A DNA stretch of 9,628 nt from Fischerella sp. (GTDB lineage Bacteria > Cyanobacteriota > Cyanobacteriia > Cyanobacteriales > Nostocaceae): positions 1 through 9,628 of the forward strand of contig JANZYY010000017.1 of NCBI GenBank assembly GCA_026419705.1, written 5' to 3'. A program made the position numbers and the translations under genes. The notes beneath the pieces were generated by a model that ran no database searches, was not told where the DNA came from, and worked only from the letters and a program-made list of their open reading frames with translations. This document shows, in pieces, positions 1-6,758 of the stretch. The stretch's first letter is position 1; the number at the start of each line of letters is the position of its first letter.

Positions 1-103
1 GGTTAGTGGTTAGGAGGAGCGGGTTTTGATAGACATTTTTGTCCCACTGGTGTGGTCCAAAACAGAAAAATGTCTTTTGGGAACACTTGGCGATCGCAAT
101 CCA

Positions 104-253
104 CTAGCTTTCGCTAGCTTACCTAATGTAGTAGGGGAAAGGGAATTCTTAAAAAAGAATCCCCCAAACTCTGTAAACCACAGATTTTGGAGGGTTCAAA
201 TGTTGCAGCAAAAAGTGAATTAGCTATAGGTTAACAGCCAATCTGTTAATTTT
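104..253. repeat. Cluster of four inverted repeats
   Basis: Four hairpins lie nearly head to tail. The first is CTAGC(104-108)/GCTAG(113-117) with a TTTC loop. The second is ATTCTT(145-150)/AAGAAT(155-160) with an AAAA loop, extended by GGG(141-143)/CCC(161-163) past a bulged A. The third is an 11-position stem 164-174/180-190 with one mismatch and a five-base loop. The fourth is a perfect TTAACAG(231-237)/CTGTTAA(243-249), followed by TTTT (250-253), so it is weakly terminator-like on the plus strand. The stems are read directly. Whether this is a structured RNA, the end of an upstream transcript or a decayed repeat element is not decided by the sequence. Confidence 0.55.
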
Positions 254-302
254 AGACCAATTTTTCATTAAGTTTACGTAAATTTAAGTAAGATTTTGCC
301 TG

Positions 303-311
303 TGGTATAAT
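303..311 (+). promoter_or_regulatory. Possible extended -10 promoter, antisense to kinase 3' end
   Basis: TGGTATAAT is a perfect extended -10 element (TGnTATAAT). The hexamer 17 bases upstream (TTTAAG at 283-288) is a poor -35. No plus-strand gene follows, so a transcript would run antisense into the 3' end of the kinase gene. The surrounding DNA is very AT-rich, which makes chance matches common. Confidence 0.2.
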
Positions 312-402
312 TGAAAAATAGAAAAATATAATACTTAAATCTATGTAAAATTGAGTATATGCGCGTATGGTGCAGGCGTTGCCTTAAAACTGGTGATGGT
401 AG

Positions 403-3400
403 CTATTGCAGCGGGATGGCAACTATAAACTCGGCTCCTTTGCCTGGTGATGAAATACACTTAAATATCCCTTTGTGTTTTTCAACGACAATCTTGTAGC
501 TAATTGATAAGCCCATACCCGTACCTTTACCTACGGCTTTGGTTGTGAAGAAGGGATCGAATAGCTTTTGCTGTACTTCCTCCGTCATACCTGGTCCGTT
601 GTCGGCAATCCGGATAAACACGAAATTGTCTTGAATTTCAGTGCGAATGTGAATCGTGGGTAATTGGTAATTGGGTATTTCTTCCCCATTACCTATTACC
701 CATGACCTATTACCTTCTTCCAAAGCATCGATCGCATTTGCCAACAGATTCATAAACACCTGATTGAGCTGTCCGGCGTAGCAATTTACTAATGGTAAAT
801 CACCATACTCTTTAACGATCTGAATTTCCTGATGTTCTGGCTTTGCTTTGAGGCGATTTTGCAGCAAAAGTAAAGTATTATCAATACCTTCATGGATATC
901 AACCGCTTTCATGTCAGCTTCATCCAAGCGGGAAAAGTTGCGCAAAGACAGAACAATCTGACGAATGCGATCGGTTCCTATCCTCATGGAAGTCAAAAGT
1001 TTAGGTAAATCTTGACAGAGAAACTCCAGATCGATCGCCTCTATTTCTTCTTCTATTTCCGGTTCGGGATTGGGATAGTGCTGTTGATAAAGTTCAACCA
1101 GACGCAGCAAGTCTTGAGCATATTCGCTAGCGTGAGTGATATTCCCATGAATAAAGTTCACCGGGTTATTAATTTCATGGGCAATACCTGCAACCAACTG
1201 TCCCAAGCTTGACATTTTTTCGTTTTGGATCAACTGCGCCTGCATTGCTTGGAGTTCTTGCAAAGTCTGTTCTAGCTGCTGTGCTTTTTCTTGGGCAGTT
1301 TGGGCAGCAATACGACTTTGTTTGTAGAGTTGTGCTTGGTCAATGGCTATGGCAATTTGGTCCGTGACTGCCAAAAGCAATTCTACTTCACTATCTAGCC
1401 AAAGTCGGGAACCATTAAAATGATTGCAGGATAAAGTACCAATTTCACCAGATTGAGTGTGAATTGGCAGTATCAATGTAGCAGTCAAGCCCAAACTCAC
1501 AAAGAACTGGCGTGAGATGGGATCGGCGATGGCTTGGACGTCATCTACTCTGATGATTTCTTTGTTGAATATTTTTTGTGCAATTATTCCTATTTCTTCA
1601 TTTGTTGGTCGAAAATCTAGCAAACTGGGTGTGGCAATACTTTTAGCTTCCTGAAAAACTTCCCAGTGTGGTGGCTGCACATCAGCACGATACCAAGTGA
1701 AACTGCATAAATCGATCTGTAATAAATTGTGAATCTCAGTGACAGCAATCTCCAGAATAGTACTGATATCTAAAGAAGCCCGAATTTGGCTGGCAAGACG
1801 GTTGAGTAGTGCTTCTTTGCAGGCGAGTTCTCGAAATTGTCGCTCTGATTGCCTGAGTGCATCTTCTGTGCGCTGGCGTTGTAGTTCTGCTGTGGCGCGT
1901 GCAGCAAAGATACTCAGAATTGCTTTCGCACGTTCTTCTTCCAGCAGCGGTTTGGTATCAAAGACGGCAATGTGACCGATCGCCACTCCCAATGAATCGA
2001 TAAATGACGCTCCTAAGTAACTTTCCGCTTGTATGGTGACTAAATTCCGATCGAGAGGAAATAGTTGCTGCACTCCAAACAGATAGTAAGCCATTCCCTG
2101 TTTAGCGACATTTTCACAAGGAGTGTTAGCTAGCTCGTACTCAAAGTTTTCTGCAAGTCCATCGCCAGCCCAGAATGCTAAAACTCGGGCTTTAGTATAT
2201 TCTGTATCAACTTTTTCTGCCACTAAGGCATAACGAACTCCCAAGGCGGCTGCTAAATGACGCACGAGTGCAGGGAAAAATTCCTCACCTGTAACTGCAG
2301 CTGTCCCAGCGACAAGTGCTTGCAATGCTTCTTCATTCTGTTTGCGTTCCGTAATATCACGGACAATTGCCAAAACTTCATCTTCACCGCTGGGTACTAG
2401 CCGTGCTTCATAATCCCGCAATTCGTCTTTTATTAGTAGTTGATACTCGAAAATTTGGATGTTGCCTCGCTCGATCGCCTTTTCTGTATAATATATTACT
2501 TTTTTTGCCAATTCGGGCGGCAATAATTCATAGACTGAACGACCAATGATTTCATGTGCAGGTACTGCCAGTTCTGCGTCTTTTGCCGCCACGTAGTCGA
2601 GATACACGCCTTCTCTGTTAGAACGAAACATCAGATCGGGGATGGCATCGAGCATGGCTCGATTTCTAGCCTCACTTTTTTGCAATGCCTCTTCGGCACG
2701 TTTGCGATCGGTAATATCTGTTAGCATTCCTAGTGTGCCAAGATACTGCCCCGCATCGTCAAAAATCGGATTGGTAGCAATCATCGCCCACAACTCGGAA
2801 CCATCTTTGCGACAGAATTTAAAATCATGCTGTTCGGCAATGCCTTGATGTCGACCCTCTAAATGTTTAGCTGCGATCGCTTGCCCTTGGGCATCCATAA
2901 AGGCAAACAAAGGCGTTCCGATCATTTCTTCAACTGTATAACCAAGCATCTGGGCAATTTTGGGATTGGCAAAGCTTGTCTTGCCTTCTATATCCAGTAT
3001 GCAAATTCCCTCTGCTGCTGTCTCGATCAAACGGCGATACTGAGCTTCATTTTGGCGGAGGGCTTGTTCGGCAAGTTTGCGATCGCTAACATCACGAGCG
3101 ACAGCATAAATCAATTGCTGTTGCGGTACTGTTCTTGATGTCCACAACAGCCATTTATAAGAGCCGTCTTTGCAACGGTAACGGTTTTCAAAACAGATGA
3201 CGTCGTTACCTGTAGCGAGTTTTTGTGCTGCGGCAATGGTTGCTTCTTGGTCGTCTGGATGTACAAATTCAATAAATGGGCAAGCTGTAAGTTCTTCCTG
3301 CGTCCATCCTAAAGTTTCTTCCCAAGCAGGGTTGAGTTGCTTGAAGTAACCATCAAATCCGGCGATACACAACATTTCCAACGGCAGCTGCAAAAATCGA

Positions 3401-4653
3401 TTCCGTTCTTGTTCTGCTTGCTTGCAAGCGGTGATATCGCGTGCTACCCAGATAACGGTATCTTGTAGCAGTGGTGACACACTAGCAGCAAACCAGACTT
3501 CTGCGTTGTCAATGTTCAAGCAGTATTCAAAGTTGATAGTTTCCTGGTTGGTAATTGCACGCTGAATTTTGTCTAGAAAAAAATCAGCTTGCGAACGCCC
3601 AAATACATCATGCAGTGTCTTACCAATCAAATCCTCTGGTGGTTTGTACGATGATGTGGGATTGGTTGGTGCAATTTTGAGATAGTGTCCTTGTGCATCT
3701 AAAACAAGGATGACATCGCCGATCGCAGCAAACAAAGCATGCAGTTCTGCTTCTGCTTGTTGACGTTGGCTAATTTCTGTTTGCAACTGATTTTCTAGCT
3801 GTTTTTTGGCTTCTTGCAAAGCTAATTCTGCTAGCTTGCGCTCGCTGATGTCAATGAGTGTACCGATCATCCGTGCTGCTTGCCCGTGGCGATCGCGTAA
3901 TACATTCCCTTTGCTTCTCAGCCAGCGAACAGCACCATCTTCCAAGACAATGCGAAAATCAGCATCATAGTTAGTTCGTTGTTGTAATGTATTGCGAATC
4001 GCCCTAGTTACAATTGAGCGATCGCTACGGTGAATGCACTTGAGAAAAGCTCTGTAATTCGTAGGTAAGGAATTTGATTTCCAGCCGAAAAGATGCTCTA
4101 CCTGTTCAGAAAAACTGACTCGCCCGGTTCTAAAATTCCAATCCCAAATTCCTGTTTCTGCTGTCTCTAACGCTCGCTGCAGCTTGGATTCACTTTTGAT
4201 TAATGATTTTTTTTTAACTTTTATTTCAGTAATATCTACGGCATAGCCAATATAGCCGCTCAAGCTACCATCTACTGCAAATCTTGGTGCAGCTGTATCT
4301 AAAATCCATCGATATTCGCCATCAGCACGACGTAGCCGATATTGTCTGCGAAACTGCTGTTGTCTCTCAAAGCTGGTTAAGTATATATCCTGACATTGCT
4401 GCCTATCTTCTGGATGTACTGCTTCCATCCAACCATTGCCTACCTCTTGCTGGTGCGATCGCCCCGTAAATTCCAGCCAAGCAGAATTAAAGTAGTTATA
4501 ATGCTTGTCGCATCCAGCCGTCCAAATCATTACAGGAGCAGTATCTGCCAGCAGACCTAGTAATTCTTGATTCTGTTGGATTGCTGTTGCACATACGCTA
4601 TCTTCCGCGCGTCTGCTATTATTAGTATCATCTTGCAGCCTTTTCGGAAACAC
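403..4653 (-). CDS. Orphan multi-PAS/GAF sensor histidine kinase
   Basis: This is a 1416-residue sensor histidine kinase with no membrane segment, so it is probably a cytoplasmic sensor. Six PAS/PAC units run at about 31-143, 157-271, 304-409, 416-524, 537-649 and 661-769. Each ends in a D(I/V)(T/S) motif (D140, D268, D406, D521, D646, D766). Coiled-coil linkers lie at about 272-303 and 1108-1145. Two GAF-like domains follow (about 774-925 and 943-1107). Neither shows the Cys-His chromophore motif of phytochromes, so bilin binding is unlikely. HisKA has the phosphoacceptor H1159 in GIAHEINNP, followed by an acidic insert (about 1193-1210). The HATPase has the N-box (N1306), G1 box DNGPGM (1351-1356), F-box FDPFFTTK and G2 box GKGTGMGLS (1375-1383), so it should be active. 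The start is GTG directly after an in-frame TAA, with a weak AGG upstream. No receiver domain or adjacent response regulator is present. The ligand is unknown. Residues about 1314-1332 derive from a repeat (see that entry). Confidence 0.96.
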   Translation of the reverse strand: MFPKRLQDDTNNSRRAEDSVCATAIQQNQELLGLLADTAPVMIWTAGCDKHYNYFNSAWLEFTGRSHQQEVGNGWMEAVHPEDRQQCQDIYLTSFERQQQFRRQYRLRRADGEYRWILDTAAPRFAVDGSLSGYIGYAVDITEIKVKKKSLIKSESKLQRALETAETGIWDWNFRTGRVSFSEQVEHLFGWKSNSLPTNYRAFLKCIHRSDRSIVTRAIRNTLQQRTNYDADFRIVLEDGAVRWLRSKGNVLRDRHGQAARMIGTLIDISERKLAELALQEAKKQLENQLQTEISQRQQAEAELHALFAAIGDVILVLDAQGHYLKIAPTNPTSSYKPPEDLIGKTLHDVFGRSQADFFLDKIQRAITNQETINFEYCLNIDNAEVWFAASVSPLLQDTVIWVARDITACKQAEQERNRFLQLPLEMLCIAGFDGYFKQLNPAWEETLGWTQEELTACPFIEFVHPDDQEATIAAAQKLATGNDVICFENRYRCKDGSYKWLLWTSRTVPQQQLIYAVARDVSDRKLAEQALRQNEAQYRRLIETAAEGICILDIEGKTSFANPKIAQMLGYTVEEMIGTPLFAFMDAQGQAIAAKHLEGRHQGIAEQHDFKFCRKDGSELWAMIATNPIFDDAGQYLGTLGMLTDITDRKRAEEALQKSEARNRAMLDAIPDLMFRSNREGVYLDYVAAKDAELAVPAHEIIGRSVYELLPPELAKKVIYYTEKAIERGNIQIFEYQLLIKDELRDYEARLVPSGEDEVLAIVRDITERKQNEEALQALVAGTAAVTGEEFFPALVRHLAAALGVRYALVAEKVDTEYTKARVLAFWAGDGLAENFEYELANTPCENVAKQGMAYYLFGVQQLFPLDRNLVTIQAESYLGASFIDSLGVAIGHIAVFDTKPLLEEERAKAILSIFAARATAELQRQRTEDALRQSERQFRELACKEALLNRLASQIRASLDISTILEIAVTEIHNLLQIDLCSFTWYRADVQPPHWEVFQEAKSIATPSLLDFRPTNEEIGIIAQKIFNKEIIRVDDVQAIADPISRQFFVSLGLTATLILPIHTQSGEIGTLSCNHFNGSRLWLDSEVELLLAVTDQIAIAIDQAQLYKQSRIAAQTAQEKAQQLEQTLQELQAMQAQLIQNEKMSSLGQLVAGIAHEINNPVNFIHGNITHASEYAQDLLRLVELYQQHYPNPEPEIEEEIEAIDLEFLCQDLPKLLTSMRIGTDRIRQIVLSLRNFSRLDEADMKAVDIHEGIDNTLLLLQNRLKAKPEHQEIQIVKEYGDLPLVNCYAGQLNQVFMNLLANAIDALEEGNRSWVIGNGEEIPNYQLPTIHIRTEIQDNFVFIRIADNGPGMTEEVQQKLFDPFFTTKAVGKGTGMGLSISYKIVVEKHKGIFKCISSPGKGAEFIVAIPLQ
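658..716. repeat. GGTAAT-type repeat inserted in the kinase gene
   Basis: This stretch is built from heptamer-like units (GGTAATT, GGTAATT, GGGTATT, then the complements ATTACCT, ATTACCC, ATTACC) in inverted arrangement around TTTCTTCC. GGGTAAT (658-664) can pair with ATTACCC in the right arm. The same unit series appears in the spacer at 9196-9214. Such short tandem repeats are characteristic of heterocystous cyanobacterial intergenic DNA. Here it is in frame and encodes about residues 1314-1332 (core WVIGNGEEIPNYQ) between the N-box helix and the next beta strand of the HATPase domain, a position expected to be a surface loop. Confidence 0.75.
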
Positions 4654-4887
4654 TTATACCTGCCTGTTCTAGTTATTTTAACTAAATATATAGTATTAAA
4701 ATTAACAAAAGTATATTTCTTACAAACCCTTGCCCTTTGTTTCCTTATCCTCCTTGTCTAGCTTGAAAATAAGCCAGAAGGCAGAAGGGAACAATCAGCA
4801 ATCTCCTCATGCTGTGTTAATATCTCCGTTATCAGGCAGCGGTTGCGAAGGAGTAAGAATTTTCATGTTTGGTTGTGTACAAACTTC

Positions 4888-5037
4888 ATGATTGTCTGTC
4901 ATGAAAAATTTGTAATTTATTGGACTGTAGAATTGCCAGAGTGTAATCACGGTAATTGTGGCGCACTCGCAGCATTATTTTTGGACAATCTTGATTACAA
5001 GGTCTCCTCGATTCAGAAGTGTTTGATAGAATTTTAG
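4888..5037 (+). CDS. Doubtful 49-aa Cys/His-containing small ORF
   Basis: An ATG-started frame of 49 codons reads plausibly as protein. It has alternating hydrophobic and polar segments and four Cys (4, 19, 24, 45), with His5 beside Cys4 and a CNHGNC cluster at 19-24. It ends at a TAG. I do not recognise the family. The frame opens further upstream to a TTG at 4843 (64 codons). An AAGGAG at 4848-4853 is too far from this ATG and sits inside the longer frame; it is better spaced for an ATG at 4865, which stops after eight codons. Lack of a well-placed ribosome binding site and the surrounding repeats argue against it. It could be a remnant of a larger gene. Confidence 0.22.
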   Translation: MIVCHEKFVIYWTVELPECNHGNCGALAALFLDNLDYKVSSIQKCLIEF

Positions 5038-5129
5038 GACTTAGGCAAAAACTCTCTCAAACTCTTTTGCTTTGTGTCCTACCCTGCGGTCAGCCCAAGA
5101 AGGTGCATCTATGTGTTCTTTGTGGTTCG
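5035..5129. repeat. Decayed dispersed intergenic repeat (tentative)
   Basis: The stretch starts TAGGACTTAGGCAAAAACTC and ends in the phrase TTCTTTGTGGTTCG. From memory it resembles a dispersed repeat common between genes in Nostoc-like genomes (TAGGACTTACGCAA... with CTTTGTG-type units). A similar phrase, GCCTTAGTGACTTAGTGGTTC, occurs at 6357-6377 in the spacer beside usp. The family assignment rests on memory, not on a search. Confidence 0.35.
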
Positions 5130-5328
5130 TTTTGATGGTAAGTATGCACTTCCAGGGCGCAGCGACTTCCTGTAGGATAGCTGAGTAAAGCGGGTCTAAG
5201 TTTATAAAAGTGAAATTACCGAAGAAAAGCAGAAGACAAAAAGCACGCTGGAATTGAAGGTATATTTGATACTGCTAGTTCAGTCCTCTGCGGAATTCTG
5301 AATGCTGAATTCATTATTCTTCTCTAGT

Positions 5329-6210
5329 TTATTCACGTTCGGGTGGAAAAAAGAGTACGGGATACCAACTATGACGCAATATTTCAGCCGCAAAACTAGA
5401 AACTAACCATTCCTGGGGTTTACCTATTGTTCCTGAAGACACCGCGATCGCGCTAATATCTGCCATTACGGCTGTCTCTAATATCTGGGTAACAGGGTAC
5501 CCTTCGCGAACTTCTGTCTCTACTTGTAAATTTACCGCTTCTAAATCAGCTTTAATCTGAGATAGAGTTTGCTGAGCCTGCTGCGGTAGGATTTTCCTCG
5601 GTATTTCTCGACGACCAACATTTTCTAAAACCCAGCAAAGCTTGCAGTGTTGGAGAAATCTACCAGACTGTTGTTGAGCTAGGAGCTTTATCTTTTCTAC
5701 CAAATAATTTGCTGTTTTGGTACCGTTGTAGGGAAGTAGCAAAGAGCGCAAAAGGTGCTGACAACGGAGCGTTAATTCTTCACAAGTATAAGTGGAGATT
5801 AACTGGGGACGCAGTACCAGTAGAGGAATCGTTGTTCGGCGAGACAAGTCTACCATTGTACTACCTACCAGTTTTTCTGCAAGTAAGCTGCGACTTTGAG
5901 AACCCAGTACAATCAATTGGGACTGATAGGTTTGGGCGACTTTAAGTATTGTCTCAACAGGCTTTCCCGATTGAACTTCTATTTTTACTTCTACGTCAGT
6001 GGGGTTTTCACCAACAGCTTCTACCAATCGGGTTTGAGCTTGTTCTATTTTCTCTCTATCGACTTGTGGAATAATGCCTTTTTCCCATAAGGGAACAACG
6101 TGTAGAAAAACAATTTGCTTAATCCCTGCAAGCGCAAAACTGGAAATAAAATTTGCTAGACGATGTAAACCATCGGAGAAATCGGTGCAAATTAAAATTT
6201 GTTCAAACAT
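5329..6210 (-). CDS. Universal stress protein, two tandem UspA domains
   Basis: This 293-residue protein has two UspA-type alpha/beta domains. The first spans about 1-136, opening with ILICTDFSDG, with strand FLHVVP and the closing strand LLVLRP. The second spans about 150-290, with IAVSSGTIG and closing strand PVLFFP. Tandem Usp proteins are cytoplasmic stress-response nucleotide-binding proteins or regulators. The usual ATP-binding motif G-2X-G-9X-G(S/T) is altered in domain 1: G103-S-Q-S106, nine residues, then G116-S117, so the second Gly is Ser. In domain 2, G260-T-I-G263 is kept but the spacing shortens to seven residues and the following Gly is Ser (S271-S272). Nucleotide binding may therefore be weakened, especially in domain 2, which is also the more divergent half. 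The start is ATG with no clear Shine-Dalgarno. It appears monocistronic, with about 320 bases to the tRNA gene upstream. Confidence 0.92.
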   Translation of the reverse strand: MFEQILICTDFSDGLHRLANFISSFALAGIKQIVFLHVVPLWEKGIIPQVDREKIEQAQTRLVEAVGENPTDVEVKIEVQSGKPVETILKVAQTYQSQLIVLGSQSRSLLAEKLVGSTMVDLSRRTTIPLLVLRPQLISTYTCEELTLRCQHLLRSLLLPYNGTKTANYLVEKIKLLAQQQSGRFLQHCKLCWVLENVGRREIPRKILPQQAQQTLSQIKADLEAVNLQVETEVREGYPVTQILETAVMADISAIAVSSGTIGKPQEWLVSSFAAEILRHSWYPVLFFPPERE

Positions 6211-6294
6211 AAAATAATAAATGGTTTTAAACCTTTGGGATTCCCTTTGAGATTAGGCATTCGCGTAGAGATGTCAAGAGAAGTTTTGAAAACC

Positions 6295-6357
6295 GGCGTT
6301 GCACATTTACAGAATAAATTTATTGTCTATAGCAAATAACAAATTCAATTCTTGGTG
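6295..6357. repeat. 63-nt dispersed repeat, copy A
   Basis: This aligns without gaps to 8475-8537: both start GGCGTT, contain ATTTACAG, TCTAT and CAAATA, and end with CAATTCT--GTG. By hand count 49 of 63 positions match. It lies in the usp upstream spacer and would be in the usp leader if the promoter candidate at 6414-6444 is right. It encodes no shared open frame that I can see. Confidence 0.7.
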
Positions 6358-6413
6358 CCTTAGTGACTTAGTGGTTCAATTTTCATCGCTCATTTATGCA
6401 AGACCTGAAAACC

Positions 6414-6444
6414 ATTATACTATCCTAGCTGGGTAAGCTTGAAA
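6414..6444 (-). promoter_or_regulatory. Possible usp promoter
   Basis: On the minus strand there is a perfect TATAAT (6419 down to 6414), preceded at 18 bases by TTCAAG (6443 to 6438), a weak -35. It would give a leader of about 200 bases containing the 63-base repeat before the usp ATG at 6210. No other strong -10 was noticed closer to the gene. Confidence 0.3.
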
Positions 6445-6450
6445 TTTGGA

Positions 6451-6468
6451 TCAATGCGATCGCATTGA
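6451..6468. repeat. 18-bp perfect palindrome containing HIP1
   Basis: TCAATGCGATCGCATTGA is a perfect 18-bp palindrome, extending the HIP1 octamer (6456-6463) by five bases on each side. It lies about 64 bases beyond the tRNA 3' end in the direction of tRNA transcription. No T-tract follows, so I do not call it a terminator. Confidence 0.8.
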
Positions 6469-6531
6469 CTATTCTCTCATTTCCTGCTTACTTGGTGAAA
6501 CGAGGAGATATATCTTTATTTGTGGAAGAAG

Positions 6532-6604
6532 TGGAGCTAAGCGGATTCGAACCGCTGACCCCCTCAATGCCATTGAGGTGCTCTACCAACTGAGCTATAA
6601 CCCC
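6532..6604 (-). tRNA. tRNA-Ala (anticodon GGC)
   Basis: This is a 73-base tRNA on the minus strand. The acceptor stem GGGGTTA pairs with TAGCTCC (one G-U, one T-G), with A as discriminator. The D-arm is GCTC-AGTTGGTA-GAGC. The anticodon stem CCTCA/TGAGG encloses the loop ATGGCAT, whose anticodon GGC is at 6569-6571 and reads alanine GCC/GCT codons. The T-arm contains GGTTCGAATCC. The CCA end is not encoded (CTT follows). There is no intron. It is a single gene, not in a cluster, transcribed divergently from the csaB-like gene. Confidence 0.97.
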
Positions 6605-6632
6605 GTACTTTACCTTAGTTTTCACTTTTTTA

Positions 6633-6638
6633 ATTATA
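6633..6638 (-). promoter_or_regulatory. Likely -10 box of the tRNA-Ala gene
   Basis: On the minus strand, TATAAT ends 29 bases before the mature tRNA 5' end. That would place the start point around 6626, with a short 5' leader for RNase P removal. The -35 is weak: CTATCA with an 18-base spacer. Confidence 0.45.
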
Positions 6639-6758
6639 CATCAATTTCAGCTACTTTGATAGCATGAAAATTGTTAATATCTTTTAATTTATCAATTCCT
6701 GTCCCAGGCTATTCCACGGCAAAATATTCAGTTAAACAATAGAAATCCGAAATTTCAA

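Larger units (their letters stand above)
1..402. other. Left-end gene-free region with hairpins
   Basis: I see no convincing gene in this stretch. A 65-codon open frame on the plus strand (26-223) has no family resemblance, no clear ribosome binding site and runs through several inverted repeats, so I treat it as chance. The left part (about 104-253) holds four consecutive hairpins, listed separately. The right part (about 254-402) is very AT-rich and lies downstream of the minus-strand kinase gene. There is one HIP1 octamer at 90-97. A small 4-bp stem (AGGC/GCCT, around 374-384) lies just past the kinase stop, but it has no T-tract and is not a convincing terminator. Confidence 0.6.
4654..5328. 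other. Repeat-rich spacer between kinase and usp genes
   Basis: This 675-base spacer contains several things. There is an AT-rich stretch just upstream of the kinase start, where its promoter should lie; several TATA-like hexamers occur but none has a good -35. A heptamer-type repeat with two AGAAGG(C/G) units lies at about 4774-4789. A doubtful small ORF sits at 4888-5037 and a decayed dispersed repeat at 5035-5129. A run of GAATTC-TGAATGC-TGAATTC units lies at about 5293-5312, with its two GAATTC copies able to pair, downstream of the minus-strand usp gene. No recognisable conserved gene is seen. Confidence 0.6.
6211..6531. other. Spacer upstream of usp
   Basis: No gene is seen. The spacer carries one copy of the 63-base dispersed repeat (6295-6357) and, next to it, a GTGCCTTAGTGACTTAGTGGTTC phrase of repeat type. 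It also holds a possible usp promoter around 6414-6444 and the HIP1-centred perfect palindrome at 6451-6468. Between the palindrome and the tRNA 3' end there is nothing I can name. Confidence 0.6.

Noticed and set aside
26..223. 65-codon plus-strand ORF at the left end
   Set aside because: No recognisable motif, no good ribosome binding site, and most of it is covered by hairpin-forming repeats.
943..1107. Second GAF domain considered as a bilin-binding cyanobacteriochrome (window positions here are protein residues)
   Set aside because: The flank LSCNHFNGSRLW looks phytochrome-like, but the chromophore-binding Cys-His motif expected upstream of the last strands is absent.
2863..3138. 91-codon plus-strand ORF within the kinase gene
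   Set aside because: Antisense shadow of PAS-domain coding sequence, with no protein-family character of its own.
403..4653. A two-component operon around the kinase
   Set aside because: No receiver or output-domain gene lies next to it; the nearest genes are a distant same-strand usp and repeat-rich spacers.
6446..6667. 73-codon plus-strand ORF
   Set aside because: It runs straight across the tRNA-Ala gene in antisense and is explained by it.
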